DNA of 64,000 nt from Helicoverpa zea (GCF_022581195.2 NC_061467.1:7130001-7194000), one strand, 5' to 3'. Counted from the first letter of the stretch, positions 13,937-27,800 are shown. A program made the numbers and translations. Notes: a model not told the origin generated them from the letters alone.

Positions 13937-15757
13937 GGTGAATATTAAAACTTATGTTCGATTAAATATAGCAGCCACCCTTTTAATAAAACTTAAGATT
14001 GTGAAATTAAGATTACCAAAACAAACTGATGACAAATACTTTGACAATCAGATGACTCATACTCAATGACATTTTGTTGACGGCTGACAGTAGCTACTTA
14101 ATGTTACTTCACCTAAAAACTAACTAACCTATATAAAAAATAAACTCGAACGTGGGATTTTTTCAAATATAAAATATATATTGCCGACACACTATCTACG
14201 ATGAATAGGAGCCCCTAAGATGACCCACTGACTCAAACTATCACATATACTGTTTAAATTTTTTGTAGGCTTCAAGATTTTCAAAGGGTTTTGGATCAAT
14301 AATGCATTTTAATATAATAATCAAAAGCTTTACCTCTGTCGTTCATCATTGTTAATGTTGCGAAGCAAAGTCACGAGGCAAGTTTTTTCCTTCACGTATT
14401 TTCATGGTATTTTAGAATACCTACATTGCGAAATTGTAATTTACTCTCAGAATTTGCTATTATATTTCACAATCAACTGACAATTTATTTACCACAGGTT
14501 AGAAAATATCAAATATTATGGTGATTCAAAAAGTCAGTATGCCTATGCCGTCGGAACTTTATTCAGCAATATAGCATACTGCACACCTTTCGTTCTTACT
14601 TCAATACTTCCTCTCGTATCTATACAAATACTAGGATACTTACTAAATAAATTGAAATTCAAAATATAGATCAATAGCTTCACTGGTAAACTTAGGTATC
14701 ACAGGGACCATTTTGAGCATTTTATAATAGGTATTAGAATAGAACCATAGTTATAGATTGAAGGTACGTAATGATACAATGCTCAGTGATCTTCCCTCAG
14801 TAACGTAATGTCTGTAACATTACAGTTTCAGCAACGTAATGCTCGGTTCTCCTCAGTCGCTCATGGATTCTGTCACGCTAAATTACAGACGAATGCTACC
14901 GGTGAGCACCTTCAGAGCAATTACATTGCCACGTAGGCTCCTAACTTTCGGCAAGAAAGGAAATGGATAGGGAGTTCTCTAAGGGAAAATTATTTACTTA
15001 TAAATTATTTGAATAATGAATAAGAAAATAATCGTAGTATATAATAAACTACGCTGAAAACATTTATTTTCGAGAGCAAAATCGAATGTTAAGTCACTTC
15101 ATTTTATTAACGCTCACAATACATACAGATGATGCCAATTTGAAAAAGATACAATGATTTTTGATGAAACGGATACAAAAATAATGTTTAAATAAATAAA
15201 AATAGTACACAATTAAAGTACTAAAGCCGTTTAAATACAAACACGACATAAGACAAATGGTCGAGATGGTATACCTACTTTTAAAATTATTTAAGTAAGT
15301 ACACTTTATATGCAAGATTTCATTAAAATCTGTTTTATAATAAGAATGAATACTTAAAAGTAGTAAGTTATTCCTCTGAAAGATTCCCGGCAGTCCTGCG
15401 TGATTACCATAGTTCAGACAAAGTCGTAGATACACAGTAACTACTACAAATCTAAGACAAATATACAAACGAACATGTAGGTACGGTACGGAACAAACAT
15501 AGATCCAATAAATAATCTTAACGTAAACATTGAAATATTATTACGACCAGAACTTGCTAAAAACATCCGTCATTAATTAAAAATATTACAGTAAACGAAG
15601 TACGAAAATATCACTTTGTCAAAGTTTAAACTGGGATAAGTACCTACGTATGATATTTAATCCCGGTAGTCAGTATAATTAGCTAGTTGGAAGTGATGAA
15701 CCAGGGCTTAAAATTAAATTAAAACAAATTATTATGAAAGATATGATGACTGGAGAT
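13937..15757. other. Intergenic: CHMP2B 5' side and PLBD 3' region
   Basis: It includes a possible alternative CHMP2B first exon at 14334-14349. The probable 3' UTR of the PLBD gene covers roughly 15060-15757, with AATAAA on the minus strand at 15068-15063. The 124-codon minus frame at 15094-15468 lies in that UTR and looks incidental. Confidence 0.45.
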
Positions 15758-18700
15758 TCACCACGTCCATTTAGGGGAGTATAGACTAAAAGCCCACCGG
15801 TCGGGCAGACCCTGGTGAGAAGCATTCTTAAATTCACTTTCTGACCAATCAAAGGGTTTTATCAGGTCTTTATTGAGGAGTTCCAGTTTATCTTCCTCAG
15901 CCTTCTCCTGTTCATGTAGCACGAGGTCTCTGATTTCAATGCCGTTGATGTCGGGCTTGTCATTAAGCAGTTCAGTATAGATGGGCGCAATGTTTCCCTT
16001 GTTCAATAATATTTTCGTGGCGTTCGGTTGAATTTCTGTGTATGGTGGGCCGGATACCGCGAAAATATCCAAATTGGTTTCGTTAAGAGCTCCTGATAAC
16101 AAAAGAAAAAAAATATAAGCATCAATTTGCTGAACATTGTAATTTTGAGTTACTACACATCATGTAAAAAGTAAGGAAGTCTACTTACCGCTCACGACTT
16201 TTGTGTCAATAACTCCGAAGGCTTCTCTATGAAGACTAGTGATGTCTCCTCTCACTCCTACAACAGACCAATAGCCTCGCTCACTGAGTATACAGTTGAC
16301 ATCACCGGAACATTCTTCAATGTCTTCTTTATTAGTGCTGTTTGCTTCCGTCATGTTGTTCTGTCTCATTAACGATATGATGCTGTCCAGTGTCGTGGCG
16401 TTTGTGTGACCTAGCTTGAACAACAGAGCACGAGGTGATTCGGACTCCGAGAATATATTCCCGTACTTCTCTTCCATTTTGTTGACGTGTGTGATTTCTG
16501 CGATATCCTGAAAACAGATATTTTTTCTTTAGTCATGCCCCTTTACAAAAAAAGCATTGCAACTTATTTTTCGGGCCGTATTAAAGTTTTCCTTTGTGAA
16601 CTTACTTTGAAGAACGGCAATCCATATGTGGCCCAATATCCTTGTTCCAAGAAAGCGTCAGACAGATCTGCCGAATGCGTCCGTCCAGGCACTTGCTCTA
16701 CCAGCGACAGCAGACCCTTAGAATGAACGTTGTTGTTGCGGTACACCACTATATGTCTGACGTCCCTGAAAATAATATAAAGACAATGTGATAAACTGGC
16801 TACCCATGCTCTATTAACAAATTTATACCTACTAACATACGCTAATCTCAGGAACTATTAAAAATTATTTCAGTGTAAGATGGCCCATTATCGGAGTAAT
16901 TCCTACGCACGAGAGTGAAACCTTTGAGAGTATGCGCAGATCATTAAATACTATGGCTAGAATAGAGTCTTTGAATCACGATGAAAGACTTGCTCTGAAA
17001 GAGCAATTCATTTATTCTGCATATTCTCAGAAAGACGAGTTGAGTCAGACCGCACTTTGTATTCTTTGTATTGTGCAACTTTGTGCAACAAACTAAGCAA
17101 AATATATAGTAAAACTTAAAGGGGCTATTGTTGCACCGTTTAAGAATTGCGCATTATTTTTGATCATTTTGTCAGCCAATTTCGATATTTATAATTAAAT
17201 GCGTAATGTAGAAACTCACTTTTCAAGAGTGCTCTCGGTAACCACTTCATTTGGCTCATCGACTTCGGTTCGTGGAGCTAAGGTGTGTAGATGGTCGAAT
17301 CTGTTAAAGTCTACAATGAGCCATTGCTTGCAGGCTGTTCCCGAATTGCTGGTTGCCATGATATGGCCCCAGGAACTCACGTTGGTCGCCAGATGATTAG
17401 CTGCTGACACTCGAGGACCCACAGGCACCTGGAGAATTTTGAAAATCGAATTTTTTGATAGTGTCTTTTTTCTTATAGCTACAATTTGGATGATTTATCT
17501 AGGGGCATCTTAATTACGGACATGAGTGTCTGATGCAAATAACAATGAGTAATCTACGCTACAGCAATAAAGTATGACGAACTACATTAAGTGTGTCAGT
17601 TTATCGTCTTGTTGGATGTGTAATTTACTATTTTTACTCTTTTATAGCATTGTTATCATTCATAAACTTTTACTCACTTGTTCCGTAATGTTGACTTCCT
17701 TCCATAATTTATGGTTATAGTTCCGTAGCGTAGTGCCTGTGACTGCCAATCTGTGTTTGTCGCCCTTCACAACGTAGAATTCGTCCTGGCTAGTGATGGA
17801 ACCAGGGTAGCCAGAGAAATGGACCGATGTACCGGGAACGAGTTTGGAATCTTTGGCAGTCTCGTGATAGTTCAGTTTGTATTTCTTCAGAATACGGGTC
17901 ATTGAAGCATAGCTGAAATAGAATGAAAGGAAATAAAATTCAAAGTTTTTATAGACCTAATGTTGGAGATTTAAATTGTATTGGTCCTAGTATTTAATAG
18001 TCTCGCCGTGATATAAAAATATCAAACATAAAATGACAGTAACAGTCAAACTCACCTCCCAGCAGCGTTTTGCGATACGTACAACTTTTTAGTGGGAATC
18101 CCATCTTTAGTTTTATCGTCAGCAACTCTCAAAAAGGCACTGGATAAATGAGGAACTGTTTCAAGAGCTTCGTCTTCTAAAGAGATGTTCATTTTGCGTT
18201 GGATTTCAATGGCTTCTGATACGGAATTCAGCCAGTACAAGTCTGAAATGTCGGTTTCATACTCTTTCATACTGCGGTCAATTCCGTGCTTCCAACCGGT
18301 GAGTATGCCGCTTATTTGTATGTAGTGCAGGGATACCTGAAACAGGAACATATGTTGACAAATTATTTACTAAAGACACATAAAGTTGTAGTTTTTATTT
18401 ACTTCAATAATTGTTTTTAAACAGAGCTGGAAGTTAAAATATGATCGCCGCTTATTTTCGAGTATCTACGCTACTATGGTGTTCCTGCAATTTTGCTGTT
18501 TGCATTTTTGCGACGGTTAACACAATTTGCTCGTATGCTCAGAAGACACATGACAGTAAATCAGTCTATAGTCGTTTGTTCTTGTTATCTGCTTAATTGA
18601 ATTGCACTATTATTTCCGTAGATGCGGCTAACAGATAAGGACATAACATTTAATTTTCGACGTAAGATTCTTAGGTATCCTTAACGGTTTTAACTATCTA

Positions 18701-19823
18701 AGGATCGTTGTCCTCATTGCTAAAAACTCGACCATGACCCGTGTGATCCTAAGCAATTATTCGGAAATATACAAATTCTCTTACATGATGCCAGAATGGG
18801 TCGTCTCCCCCTTTTTCTGCGGCGTGTGCTTTCCAGATATCGACTGACTTGTCAAGGGTATCCCTGAACTTGTTACACTGCTTCATGACTGAGGGACTTT
18901 CATCGCACTTCGCTCTGATGGTATTCTCTAAGTGCGAGTGGATCAGGGACCACGTGAGAGCGCCTTCCACGATACCCGCCGCGTAAGCTTGGTGGTCGTC
19001 GGAGTATGATGGGTCCGTTTCGATTTCCAAAAGAGACCACCTGCAAAGGATTAGGTCTAATATTAGTGTTTGATAACAAGGTTTTAAGGATTGATAGGGA
19101 CGGAAAAAGAGAAAAGTTACAATCGAGAAAACGATAGGTAATAATAGATATATACCATGGAATTAACTTAGGGGCTTGATTACGATAAGGTAACTCTCTG
19201 ATAAAAAGATTTTTGTCTATAGAAATTCATAAGCTTTGTGATAATATGCGTAGGTAGGATGCTTATTGCTTACCCAGTGGTATCAATGTCCATTCTAAAG
19301 TATGCTCGTGCTACCCCTCTGGGTATGTCTGCTAGCTCATTGCTCTGCCCCCAGTACTCGATGCGATACCCGGTTTTATTCGAGAAAAATACAGTCGCTG
19401 CATAATTTCCATCTTCCTGAATTCTGAAACGAAACGAACAATTTATAAAGCATACATAAAAGAAGACACACGTTTAATTGTAAACAAACCCATAGATTAT
19501 GAGAAAATGCCAGCAATTTCATAATTGTAATGATATTCAGTTGTGATAAGAAAAGTAATTGTAGCGCAATAAGTAAGATGTTTTGTTTGATTCGTAGCGC
19601 TATTTGTCTACTGTTATTTTCCTGTAGTTAATGGCTCCGCGATTTGTGTTTTCCTGTTTTTGAAATAAACGATCAGTGGTCATTATAACTGTTATTATAC
19701 TAACCTTTCAATTTGTCCAACGAACAGGGCCAAGATTGACAGGATGCCGAGAATCCCAAGGATGTAGGAGCTGATTTTCGTCTGGAGCCACGAAGCTCCG
19801 ACGACTTTTAGAATCTTGCTCAT
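15758..19823 (-). CDS. Phospholipase B-like protein (lamina ancestor / PLBD family)
   Basis: This is a member of the PLBD (lama) family of N-terminal-nucleophile amidohydrolase-fold proteins, found in lysosomes or secreted. Exons: 19823-19705, 19423-19274, 19040-18785, 18336-18056, 17912-17678, 17428-17220, 16765-16606, 16507-16189, 16092-15758. All junction phases agree, giving 687 residues, longer than the roughly 550-600 of vertebrate members. Residues about 18-36 form one hydrophobic segment (signal anchor or signal peptide). Family landmarks are GIVEGALTWSLIHSHLEN near 106, FSGYPGSITSQDEFYVVKGD in exon 5, NSGT at 375-378 followed by KQWLIVDF, EQGYWATYGLPFF in exon 7, and HQGLPDRWAF near the end. 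Several N-x-S/T sites suggest glycosylation. Where vertebrate PLBDs have the nucleophile in a C-S-A-L motif, this protein reads S-S-A-F (Ser240), and the following A-H-N/S motif reads S-Q-N. Activity is therefore uncertain, while family membership is secure. The reading frame stays open upstream of the chosen ATG, but I saw no in-frame Met immediately upstream. Confidence 0.93.
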
Positions 19824-22230
19824 TTTCAAACTAATTACAATTTGAAATATATAGAAATAGATAGATAGACTACAAAATGAAGAATATGTTGAGAAACTTA
19901 ATAATAATGAAGTGACAGTGCGTGTAGATAATTTTCTCCAGCGGGAGAGTGACCATCAAAATAGTGATGGTGCGGCCAGGTGTTCACGGTTCTACTGACG
20001 ATGCTCCGAATGCTGCGCTCGGAGTCTTCATTGGTTATAGCTCGTCGGCCAAGTATTTTTAAGGTGTACTCTTGCACCACTTTATCAATTTAATTCCCTT
20101 TTAAGTCTGTAACAAAGAAACAATATTGTTAGTCTAAGCTTATGAGCATTTTGTTTAGTTTACTTATTTTCCATGCTTTGAAGATGCAATATGCGTATCG
20201 GGAAAGTGGGGCATACATATAAATTCATCATCCATTTAAATTCTTATTACGGAAACATTTCTAGCATTCTCAATACCATCTTTCTTCGGAGAACACTTCA
20301 AGGTTTGTATAAATATAGCATCGCAATGTCATCTTGAGACTACATCTACATAGATTTCTCCGCTGGGGTAGACACGTACGCCATGTTACTTAGAATGATA
20401 GAGTATAATTTATCATCGCAAAAATGTAATCGGCCATCATAATGTTCGTAGGTAAACTTAACGCGTAATCTGTTATGTAAATGAACGTCATTCTCTCACT
20501 CCTTTTAGATCAATTTATAAGAAACAATAGCACATCGCTCGTTATAGGAGGTTCCTTACATGTTAGAATAGATAGCCCTCGGCATTTGAAACAAAGAAAG
20601 TAGGTGTATCTAGAGAGATCATTTCACATTTTACACAAGACAGTGATGCCCTGCACGAAGAGATAAGTGGCCCAGGTCACAGACCAATGCACTATAACTT
20701 ATCACTCTACAACCGCTTGCTATTAACATGTTTGATTAATGCTACGATTGGGAATGCTGCGTGATATGTTCTCTAATTAAGCTTCCACACACTGCAAACT
20801 TTTAGTCGGCCGATAGTTTTATTGGGCTCATAAGTTTGAATGGAGATGAACGATAGTGCGCATATAACAATGATCAGGTATCCAGTCAGTCTGACCAACT
20901 AAAAACTTTTATTGGATTCAAGATTATAACAGGTTAGTCCACAGTGTATAAACGAGGACTTCAAAATACGATCCTCATTTGTTTTGTCTGAGAGGACTTT
21001 CGATAGGAAATCTTAATTTTTCGATGTAATGTGCACCTAACTACAGATTTATTAGTTGTTGCACTAATGGGCTCAATTGATCATATTTGGGAGCTCTTTT
21101 AGTTATTATGAAAAGTCGTATATGAATGAGTATTGAATGTAGTTGTTAGTTCTTATTTATTAAGATAGTGTATTTAAATACAAACATGTTGCGTACGGGA
21201 GTAAGTTAGCATTTGATTTTACATAGATAAGAAAAAACTAAATCATATTTTTTTGCTGAAACAAATTGTCTTGGAACATTCTAGCTTTCATTCAGATATC
21301 ATAACGTCGAGTTTATTAACACAGGAAATGCGGCATTTTATGTGGGACAACATAATATTATTCTGATGTTCGTAACACAAACAATAACACACCACATTTG
21401 TCGGTACATATAATGTACAAACAGGTGCTGATAATATCGAAGAAATTTCCGTGGAAACGGGACTGATAAATGCCACCGGCGCAAACGCATCGACCGACCC
21501 TTCAACCGTACTTACTATAGACTAGTTCAATAGTATTTTTAATTTCCCTCCAGTTTTTGGGTCTCATATGAGTTTCACAAAGCACTTTACATGTACGTCC
21601 ACAGGTCCTCACTATAACGACTGGTAAGAAACATCAGTAGTCAGGTAGATATACCTCGTTATCATTGTACCAATAAAAGATACTCTAATGTCTATGGATT
21701 GCGCTCTCGCGTTATCTATAACAGTGTTTAATTACTTAAACTGGAATTGCTGACAAATAAATTGATTGAATTTTTGTGCTTATGGAACTAAGTATATTTG
21801 GGAAAGTTCACACATGCAATTAATCTGTAATCAATGTAGTCTTAATATCTGGTCTCAGAATTATGAATTAGACAGTATTAATAAAAGTATCGTACAAGAG
21901 AAAAAGTTAAATATTTCAGATGGTAGTTTCGCGTTTAATTAACTCCCTCGGGTAGGTAGGTTAAAAGTTTGTTCAGGTAGTTTCCTTCCAATTAGGTAAT
22001 ACTTTCAAAAATAAATCGTCAGCTTTCATTTCAATGATTACAAAAAAGTTATGGACTTCCCAAAAATATATATGTATATTTAACCAGCATAATATGTTCT
22101 TAATTAAAATACTATTTAAATGTGACGATATATTTGTTCAAAAGATATGAAAAAATCTTCAAATTAACAAAATGTACTTACGGTTTAATTTAAATTCTCA
22201 TATCACATTTTATCGCATTTCGATTTATAG
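19824..22230. other. Intergenic: PLBD 5' region, no other gene
   Basis: The first few hundred bases should hold the PLBD 5' UTR and promoter. The rest is AT-rich without an exon that I can support. Confidence 0.45.
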
Positions 22231-23188
22231 TTCGGCCATTCAGAGAATGCGTTCCTGACACGTCGCGATTGAACTGACGACGTAACTTTGCAATGGCGTT
22301 GCAGTTACGATAAAAATATTTTTGCTGGTTGTTTACCGTTTTAACAATTGAGGAGCATTAAAACAACATTATTATATCAATAATCAATGAATGTTATAAT
22401 TTTGTGCCAAACTGAGTGTCAAATAACTTGGTAAACAATATTTTTCTAAATCTATACTGCGCTATTACAAGGTTATGTCAGCGGTTTATATTTTGTAGTG
22501 CTGTGCTAAAAATAACAGGCAAGTATCGTAATCTGTTCTTATACAGTTATAATATAAAATAATACGTTTTGATTTTCTTTTTAAGAATTGGAAAATAATG
22601 GACTATAAGACTTAATTATAACGTTTATGAAATATAAAAATAAAACTATGACCAAACCGCATTTTTATACTTAGATTAAAAATGGTAACCCCAAATGGCG
22701 TTATGGGCCGCCATTTTGTGACGCTAAAACAGTCGTCCGTTGTCGTTTCGTGCGCATAGACCACGTTTTTCAAGTGTTTTCGATCTGTTTTTATTTGATT
22801 ACCCGGCTTTTGTTAGACCGAGATATCAGGATTGATTCTGTTATTGATAATAATATAATTATACATGTAGGCGAAGATGATGATGAAGACACCACCTCCT
22901 CAAGCAAATCGGAGTCTGATTAATATTCTGTTCGCACATTCAATTCAATGTACTTGTAACAAAGAATAAATAAAACAATTTTATTATATGAATATTACCT
23001 TTTTTTGGTTTCCACTTAAATAACTAAAATATAAAACAAATGATTCCGCCAATTTAAAACAAAAATAATCTTAAAATAATGCGGCGGTTCATTTTGAAGG
23101 AACGGTAACGAACTCAGTGTTATGTTGTGCCCATCACTAGTCGTGACTAACTGATAGGTGTCAGGAACGCATTCTCTGAACGGCCGAA
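22231..23188 (+). mobile_element. DNA transposon remnant with 31-bp terminal inverted repeats
   Basis: The ends are inverted copies: TTCGGCCATTCAGAGAATGC on the left and TTCGGCCGTTCAGAGAATGC on the right strand, continuing GTTCCTGACAC, about 30 of 31 bases matching. Flanks share TATA, a possible target duplication. Inside, from about 22812, an open stretch ends in an acidic/serine tail (GEDDDEDTTSSSKSESD, stop near 22922) followed by AATAAA at 22966, which looks like the end of a lost transposase gene. Superfamily not determined. Confidence 0.7.
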
Positions 23189-24409
23189 GTATAGTAACAC
23201 AATTATTTAATCAACACCATGACTGCTGCTTAATTACATTTAACTATTAATCAGAATAATTGCATTGAGTAACTAAAATAAGATAAAATTAGGCCTTATT
23301 TGAATTCACATTATTTTTTTACACAGTTCGTAGGTATAAGGTGTCACTTAATGACTGTTGCCTAGGACACGACAAGTTCTAGGTGTGCAAGTTGGCTACA
23401 TCAGCAAGAGCACTGATGACAATAGGCCGAACTTGAAATCATACGCCTTACCTACCTACCGGTTTACACGTGGACTTACTTAGACAAACATTAATAATAC
23501 CCCGGCTTTACCTATCTCAGCATATTTACAACGAATCAATTTTTGCACGGAAAACTTTGTTTGTACGGTATTACATAATCAGATTGGGTAGAGCAGGTTA
23601 AAATGTCTTTCCCTTCTCAGTAACATATTTCAACTTTGTGGCAACAAGGCAAGGGAAGTTTCTAAGATTGGTGGAAAAATACCTGCACTGACAAACTGAT
23701 TTGTTTTTGAAGTTTATGTATAAAAGACACTTAAGGATAAGGACACATTCATGCAGTAGAGTCTACGGCAAAAGTCTACACTGTAGCCTGATTGGTGGTT
23801 AGCTTCCAGTAATGTTCGGAAAAAGTAAGCAAATATAATGCGTGCCATAATATTGTAATTGTGCCCTACTAATAATTTTATTATTTCTGCATTTCTAGTA
23901 TTTTTTTGGCAAGACATTCAAGAAGTGTCCATGACGATCTCAAACATAATGTACTGCATTTACAAATTTCCAGTCACAATGAACAATTGACATAACCACG
24001 GACTCGTGTGTACCAAGCCTTCATACAATGCATGTATATTCAAATCAGATCCGCATAAAACGTTTTTCAAGAACACAATGGTACGTTACGGTAGGCGTAC
24101 GAAATCCCAGCCCTTTCAAATCGCTTGATAACAATTATTATTTTATTCATAGTTAAACAGGGATAGGATAAATATTCCCTAATTATTTTACCTCTAATTA
24201 TGTAATTAGGTACCTACATGTATTGAAAACAAACTACAGCATCTAATTATTACCTATCTATCATCTGAAAATTAACAAAAAAAATTGTATAACCACGTAA
24301 CACTTATTATTATCTAATTGCATAGAAGGTGCACTTTACATTGATGCTCTTAAAATGATGATCTAACCTTTGTCATCATAATATGAACAATTAAAGAGGA
24401 CACCGAAAC

Positions 24410-24711
24410 ATGAAACGTTGCAAACGCAACAATAATGCAGTAATGAGTAAAGTGCACATTATATTCAGTGCTTACGGTAAAGTGCTTGGGTGGCATGCTC
24501 GGTGCAAGAAGATGCACCTAAGCGGCTCCCGTACGAGTGCCGCATCGGTCGTCAGTGCATCCGTACTTTGTCCTTATCGTGCAAGGTGCAACCCGAGCGT
24601 CGTCTGCCCGCAGCCACAGGGCTACTTAGCGCCATGGCAACTAGGCCACGGCTCCTATTCCAAGACACTTCCTATTACACATTAGATAACAAAATCACTC
24701 ATTACATTTAA
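24410..24711 (+). other. GC-rich island with overlapping ORFs, function unknown
   Basis: About 24480-24660 is clearly richer in G+C than its surroundings and holds two overlapping open frames, of 91 codons from 24410 and 73 codons from 24490. No domain is recognised on either strand. It could be a captured gene fragment, a promoter-proximal exon of an unseen gene, or old repeat DNA. Confidence 0.3.
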
Positions 24712-24786
24712 ACAAAGAACGCGCCGTCAACAACTCTTAGGTGTACAAAACGTTTCTAAACAATAATCTATGTTCTATCGACTTAC

Positions 24787-24853
24787 CCGAGATCCGTGAG
24801 AGGACAGAACTGATTACACGTAATGCGACGCTCACGGCCAAGGAAAAAGACTA
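24787..24853 (-). other. Exon-like segment, unassigned
   Basis: The minus strand shows an ATTATTTCAG acceptor, 67 bases open in one frame (VFFLGRERRITCNQFCPLTD) and a consensus GTAAGT donor. It needs a preceding exon ending in phase 1 and leaves phase 2. I recognise no family and found no convincing partner exons. It lies next to a GC-rich island (24480-24660). Confidence 0.25.
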
Positions 24854-24856
24854 CTG

Positions 24857-27800
24857 AAATAATTCCCTTAGTTGTGAATAAAACTGCTGGCTCTGTATAA
24901 CCGTAGAGGTGGAACAGAAATAAGAGCAACACCTAATCGTAGACGAGTTATTCTGGTAGCACTCAGTGAATTTATGTTACTTTATTATAAATATTAGAAC
25001 CGAATTTGCAAAAGTACGTTCGGCGAATACGTAAACATATCTAAAGTAAATCAATTCGGTCGGGAGGTACAGCGCATACGTTCGGTTTCATGAATTTTAT
25101 GATGATGCTCTAGTATACAGATATTTATTTATGGTCGCACGTGTCTCTGTTTGTTCCAAGGTAAATATATATTTTGACCGCCAAAAGTTCATCGTGTTAA
25201 CCCACGGAGTATGCAAAATAAAGCTAGAGACCCCAAGCGGAGATACGACCTAGGGATCTACGCTCTGAACTCAAGATGATCTGATAACAGATAATCAGAA
25301 TCAAGTTTCAGTTTTCAGCAGGTGACTATTTTCATTGGTGACATTGCAACACCACATGAAGGCGGGTGCTACGTGATTTCTGCAACAGTGTTGTTTGTTA
25401 CCTAGAAATAACTGTCTCGTTCATGTCATAAAAGCTAATCAGAATGTGTACTCTAATATTTATAGGGATATCAGTTCATAAATACGAGATAATTTTATCT
25501 ATATTATGTACTTATAAAGTCTAACGTGACGTCGAAGCGCACGTTGCCTAGAAATGAAAAGCCAATGCGTTTTCACCTGCTCACACTGTCAGCAAAAAAT
25601 ACCTCCAATATTGCTAATTATTCTAATTAATGTAAAATCAACATTATTTTACTAAAGAATACGTATCAATTGATTTGCTGACTGTCTACTGTTGCAATAA
25701 TGTTACTGAAATATAGATTTGCGTCATAACAAGGTACCTAATGCTCGCAGGCTCAGGCCTATCATGAATTATTGGTTGGATCAACGTGCGCACACCTAGG
25801 CAATCGTTTCGCAGTACTGTAGCGAATGGTTTGAAGCTATTTCTGGCAGCAAAAATATATTTACTACATTTCTGCTATACATACAAATGTATAGATGTGT
25901 ATTCGGTGTATTTGTATACAGCAAACATCTCTTACGTAGCTCCGGACCTAAGTCGAGATAAATAAATGTATGCCTTGGCATTTGTCGGTATTACATTCTG
26001 TAGAATTTTGTATTAAGGTTGTTTTGGTTTATGTTAGTTTCTCCAGACCGTAAGAGGCACGTCGAGACGTATGCTTCAGCGGTGAATATGGGAAAGCCAC
26101 GTACGACGCCGATATGAGACCAAATAGATGTTTAACAACAGTTCGTGATAATTACCATCAGTTGCAACGTCATGTGTGTTTACGATCACATTTCTAATCT
26201 TAATTGAGCTTAATTATGATAGTGAAAAGTAATTTGTGGACTAAACTAGTGTATAGAACCGCACAAAAGACTACAAACACGTGTGTAGGACCCGTTATTT
26301 TCGTAATTGACTTGAAAACAAACGCTAGGTACTAACTTTTCCATCAAAGCAACAGTTAAATCCATCGATAAAGCTTCAGACATCCCATCAGTAAGAGAGC
26401 TTTAACCTCAATCGACCCCAAAAGGACTCGGCGTTCGCACTCGGCCGGAAATTCCTGTCTGGATAAAAAAAGTCTTGTCTATAAAGGCACGAAGCCGTCG
26501 CATACTTGCTTGTTGAAGAACAATAAGATTTTTTTATTTATTAACAAATGACGAAGTTAGCCGAGTGCTTCCGAGTTTTACCGAGCCGCGAGTGGTTTGA
26601 TACACCGCTTCCCTACTTTCTCTGAAATCTAATGCTTGTTAGCGCTCATACGCGGGTTTAATGAAATCTAGAGCAAATAAACCGCACATGTATTTGTTAT
26701 GCTCGAAACTATGAAAAGTTAGTTGTATTTGGATCTAACTGTACCTACCTTACAATTCATGAAAAAACGTTTTCTAGATTTTTTTTAATCCTAGCAATTC
26801 AGGTCCTATGTTAATTAGGATGAAAACTACAGCAACTAATTTATACTCCAGACTAAATAAAATAACCGCAATATTTACAACAGGAGAATGCCCTCAAAGT
26901 GCGTAAGTGCAGTTGCAACAGTGAATGGATCACTATGAGAGGGCAATGACCCCTGTTTGCCATCGGCACAGACGGCTGCATGGCACGGGATCCCATCAGA
27001 CAAACTACGGGTAACAAGGATTTTTTAAACGCGTCTGTGAAGATCGATAAATCAATTTAGTTTGCATAGCTTTGTAGGACTTGATTGAATTAGGATGCAT
27101 ATTGAATGAATAGCGATTTTGGATTTTTGAAGCATTATTTAACTACGGGTTATCTGTATATTTTTTTGAGGTTTATTAATATACCTATTGGACAAAATAT
27201 ATATACAATACGCGTTTCTTTATCATATAATAAAAATACAGTACATAGATAAAGGTACAGAGCCTGTTCAGACGTAAGATTTTAACATACCAACGCAAAA
27301 ATCTTTACGACAAAGTCAAACCGATATGGATAATAATAACTACTAGAATATAGACATGGACGGTTTAAATTACAACAAGAGGCAAATTATTTATATTACA
27401 AAGAAATCGATAGGAGTCTAGATCATTGCGGTTGCCAGTCCACATTTAACAATGCCTATGTTCAGGAAATAAATAGGTACAGTCGCTTCCGTGTGAAGTA
27501 AAATATGAAGTAGTGCTAGAAGCGATTTCTAGCGTGAACAAATATCCCACGCCCATTGTTGTTATATCGTGATAAACATGTTATTATTATTTATCATTTG
27601 TACGCAATTGTCGCGGTACAGCACTGCGCATTACTTTTTGAACTATAGCTCGATCATCAATCACTTTACGGTAGCATTAGTGTGTAAGAATATTCAAATT
27701 CATGAAATCAGAAACGAGGTAGGTATAGGGACATACGTTTTCCTAGCTTTTCAAAAACCTAATGATAAGTTCTTATTTCTATGTACATAACCTATCTATT

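Noticed and set aside
15094..15468. 124-codon minus frame
   Set aside because: It lies in the probable 3' UTR of the PLBD gene, is rich in residues coded by AT-rich codons, and has no domain.
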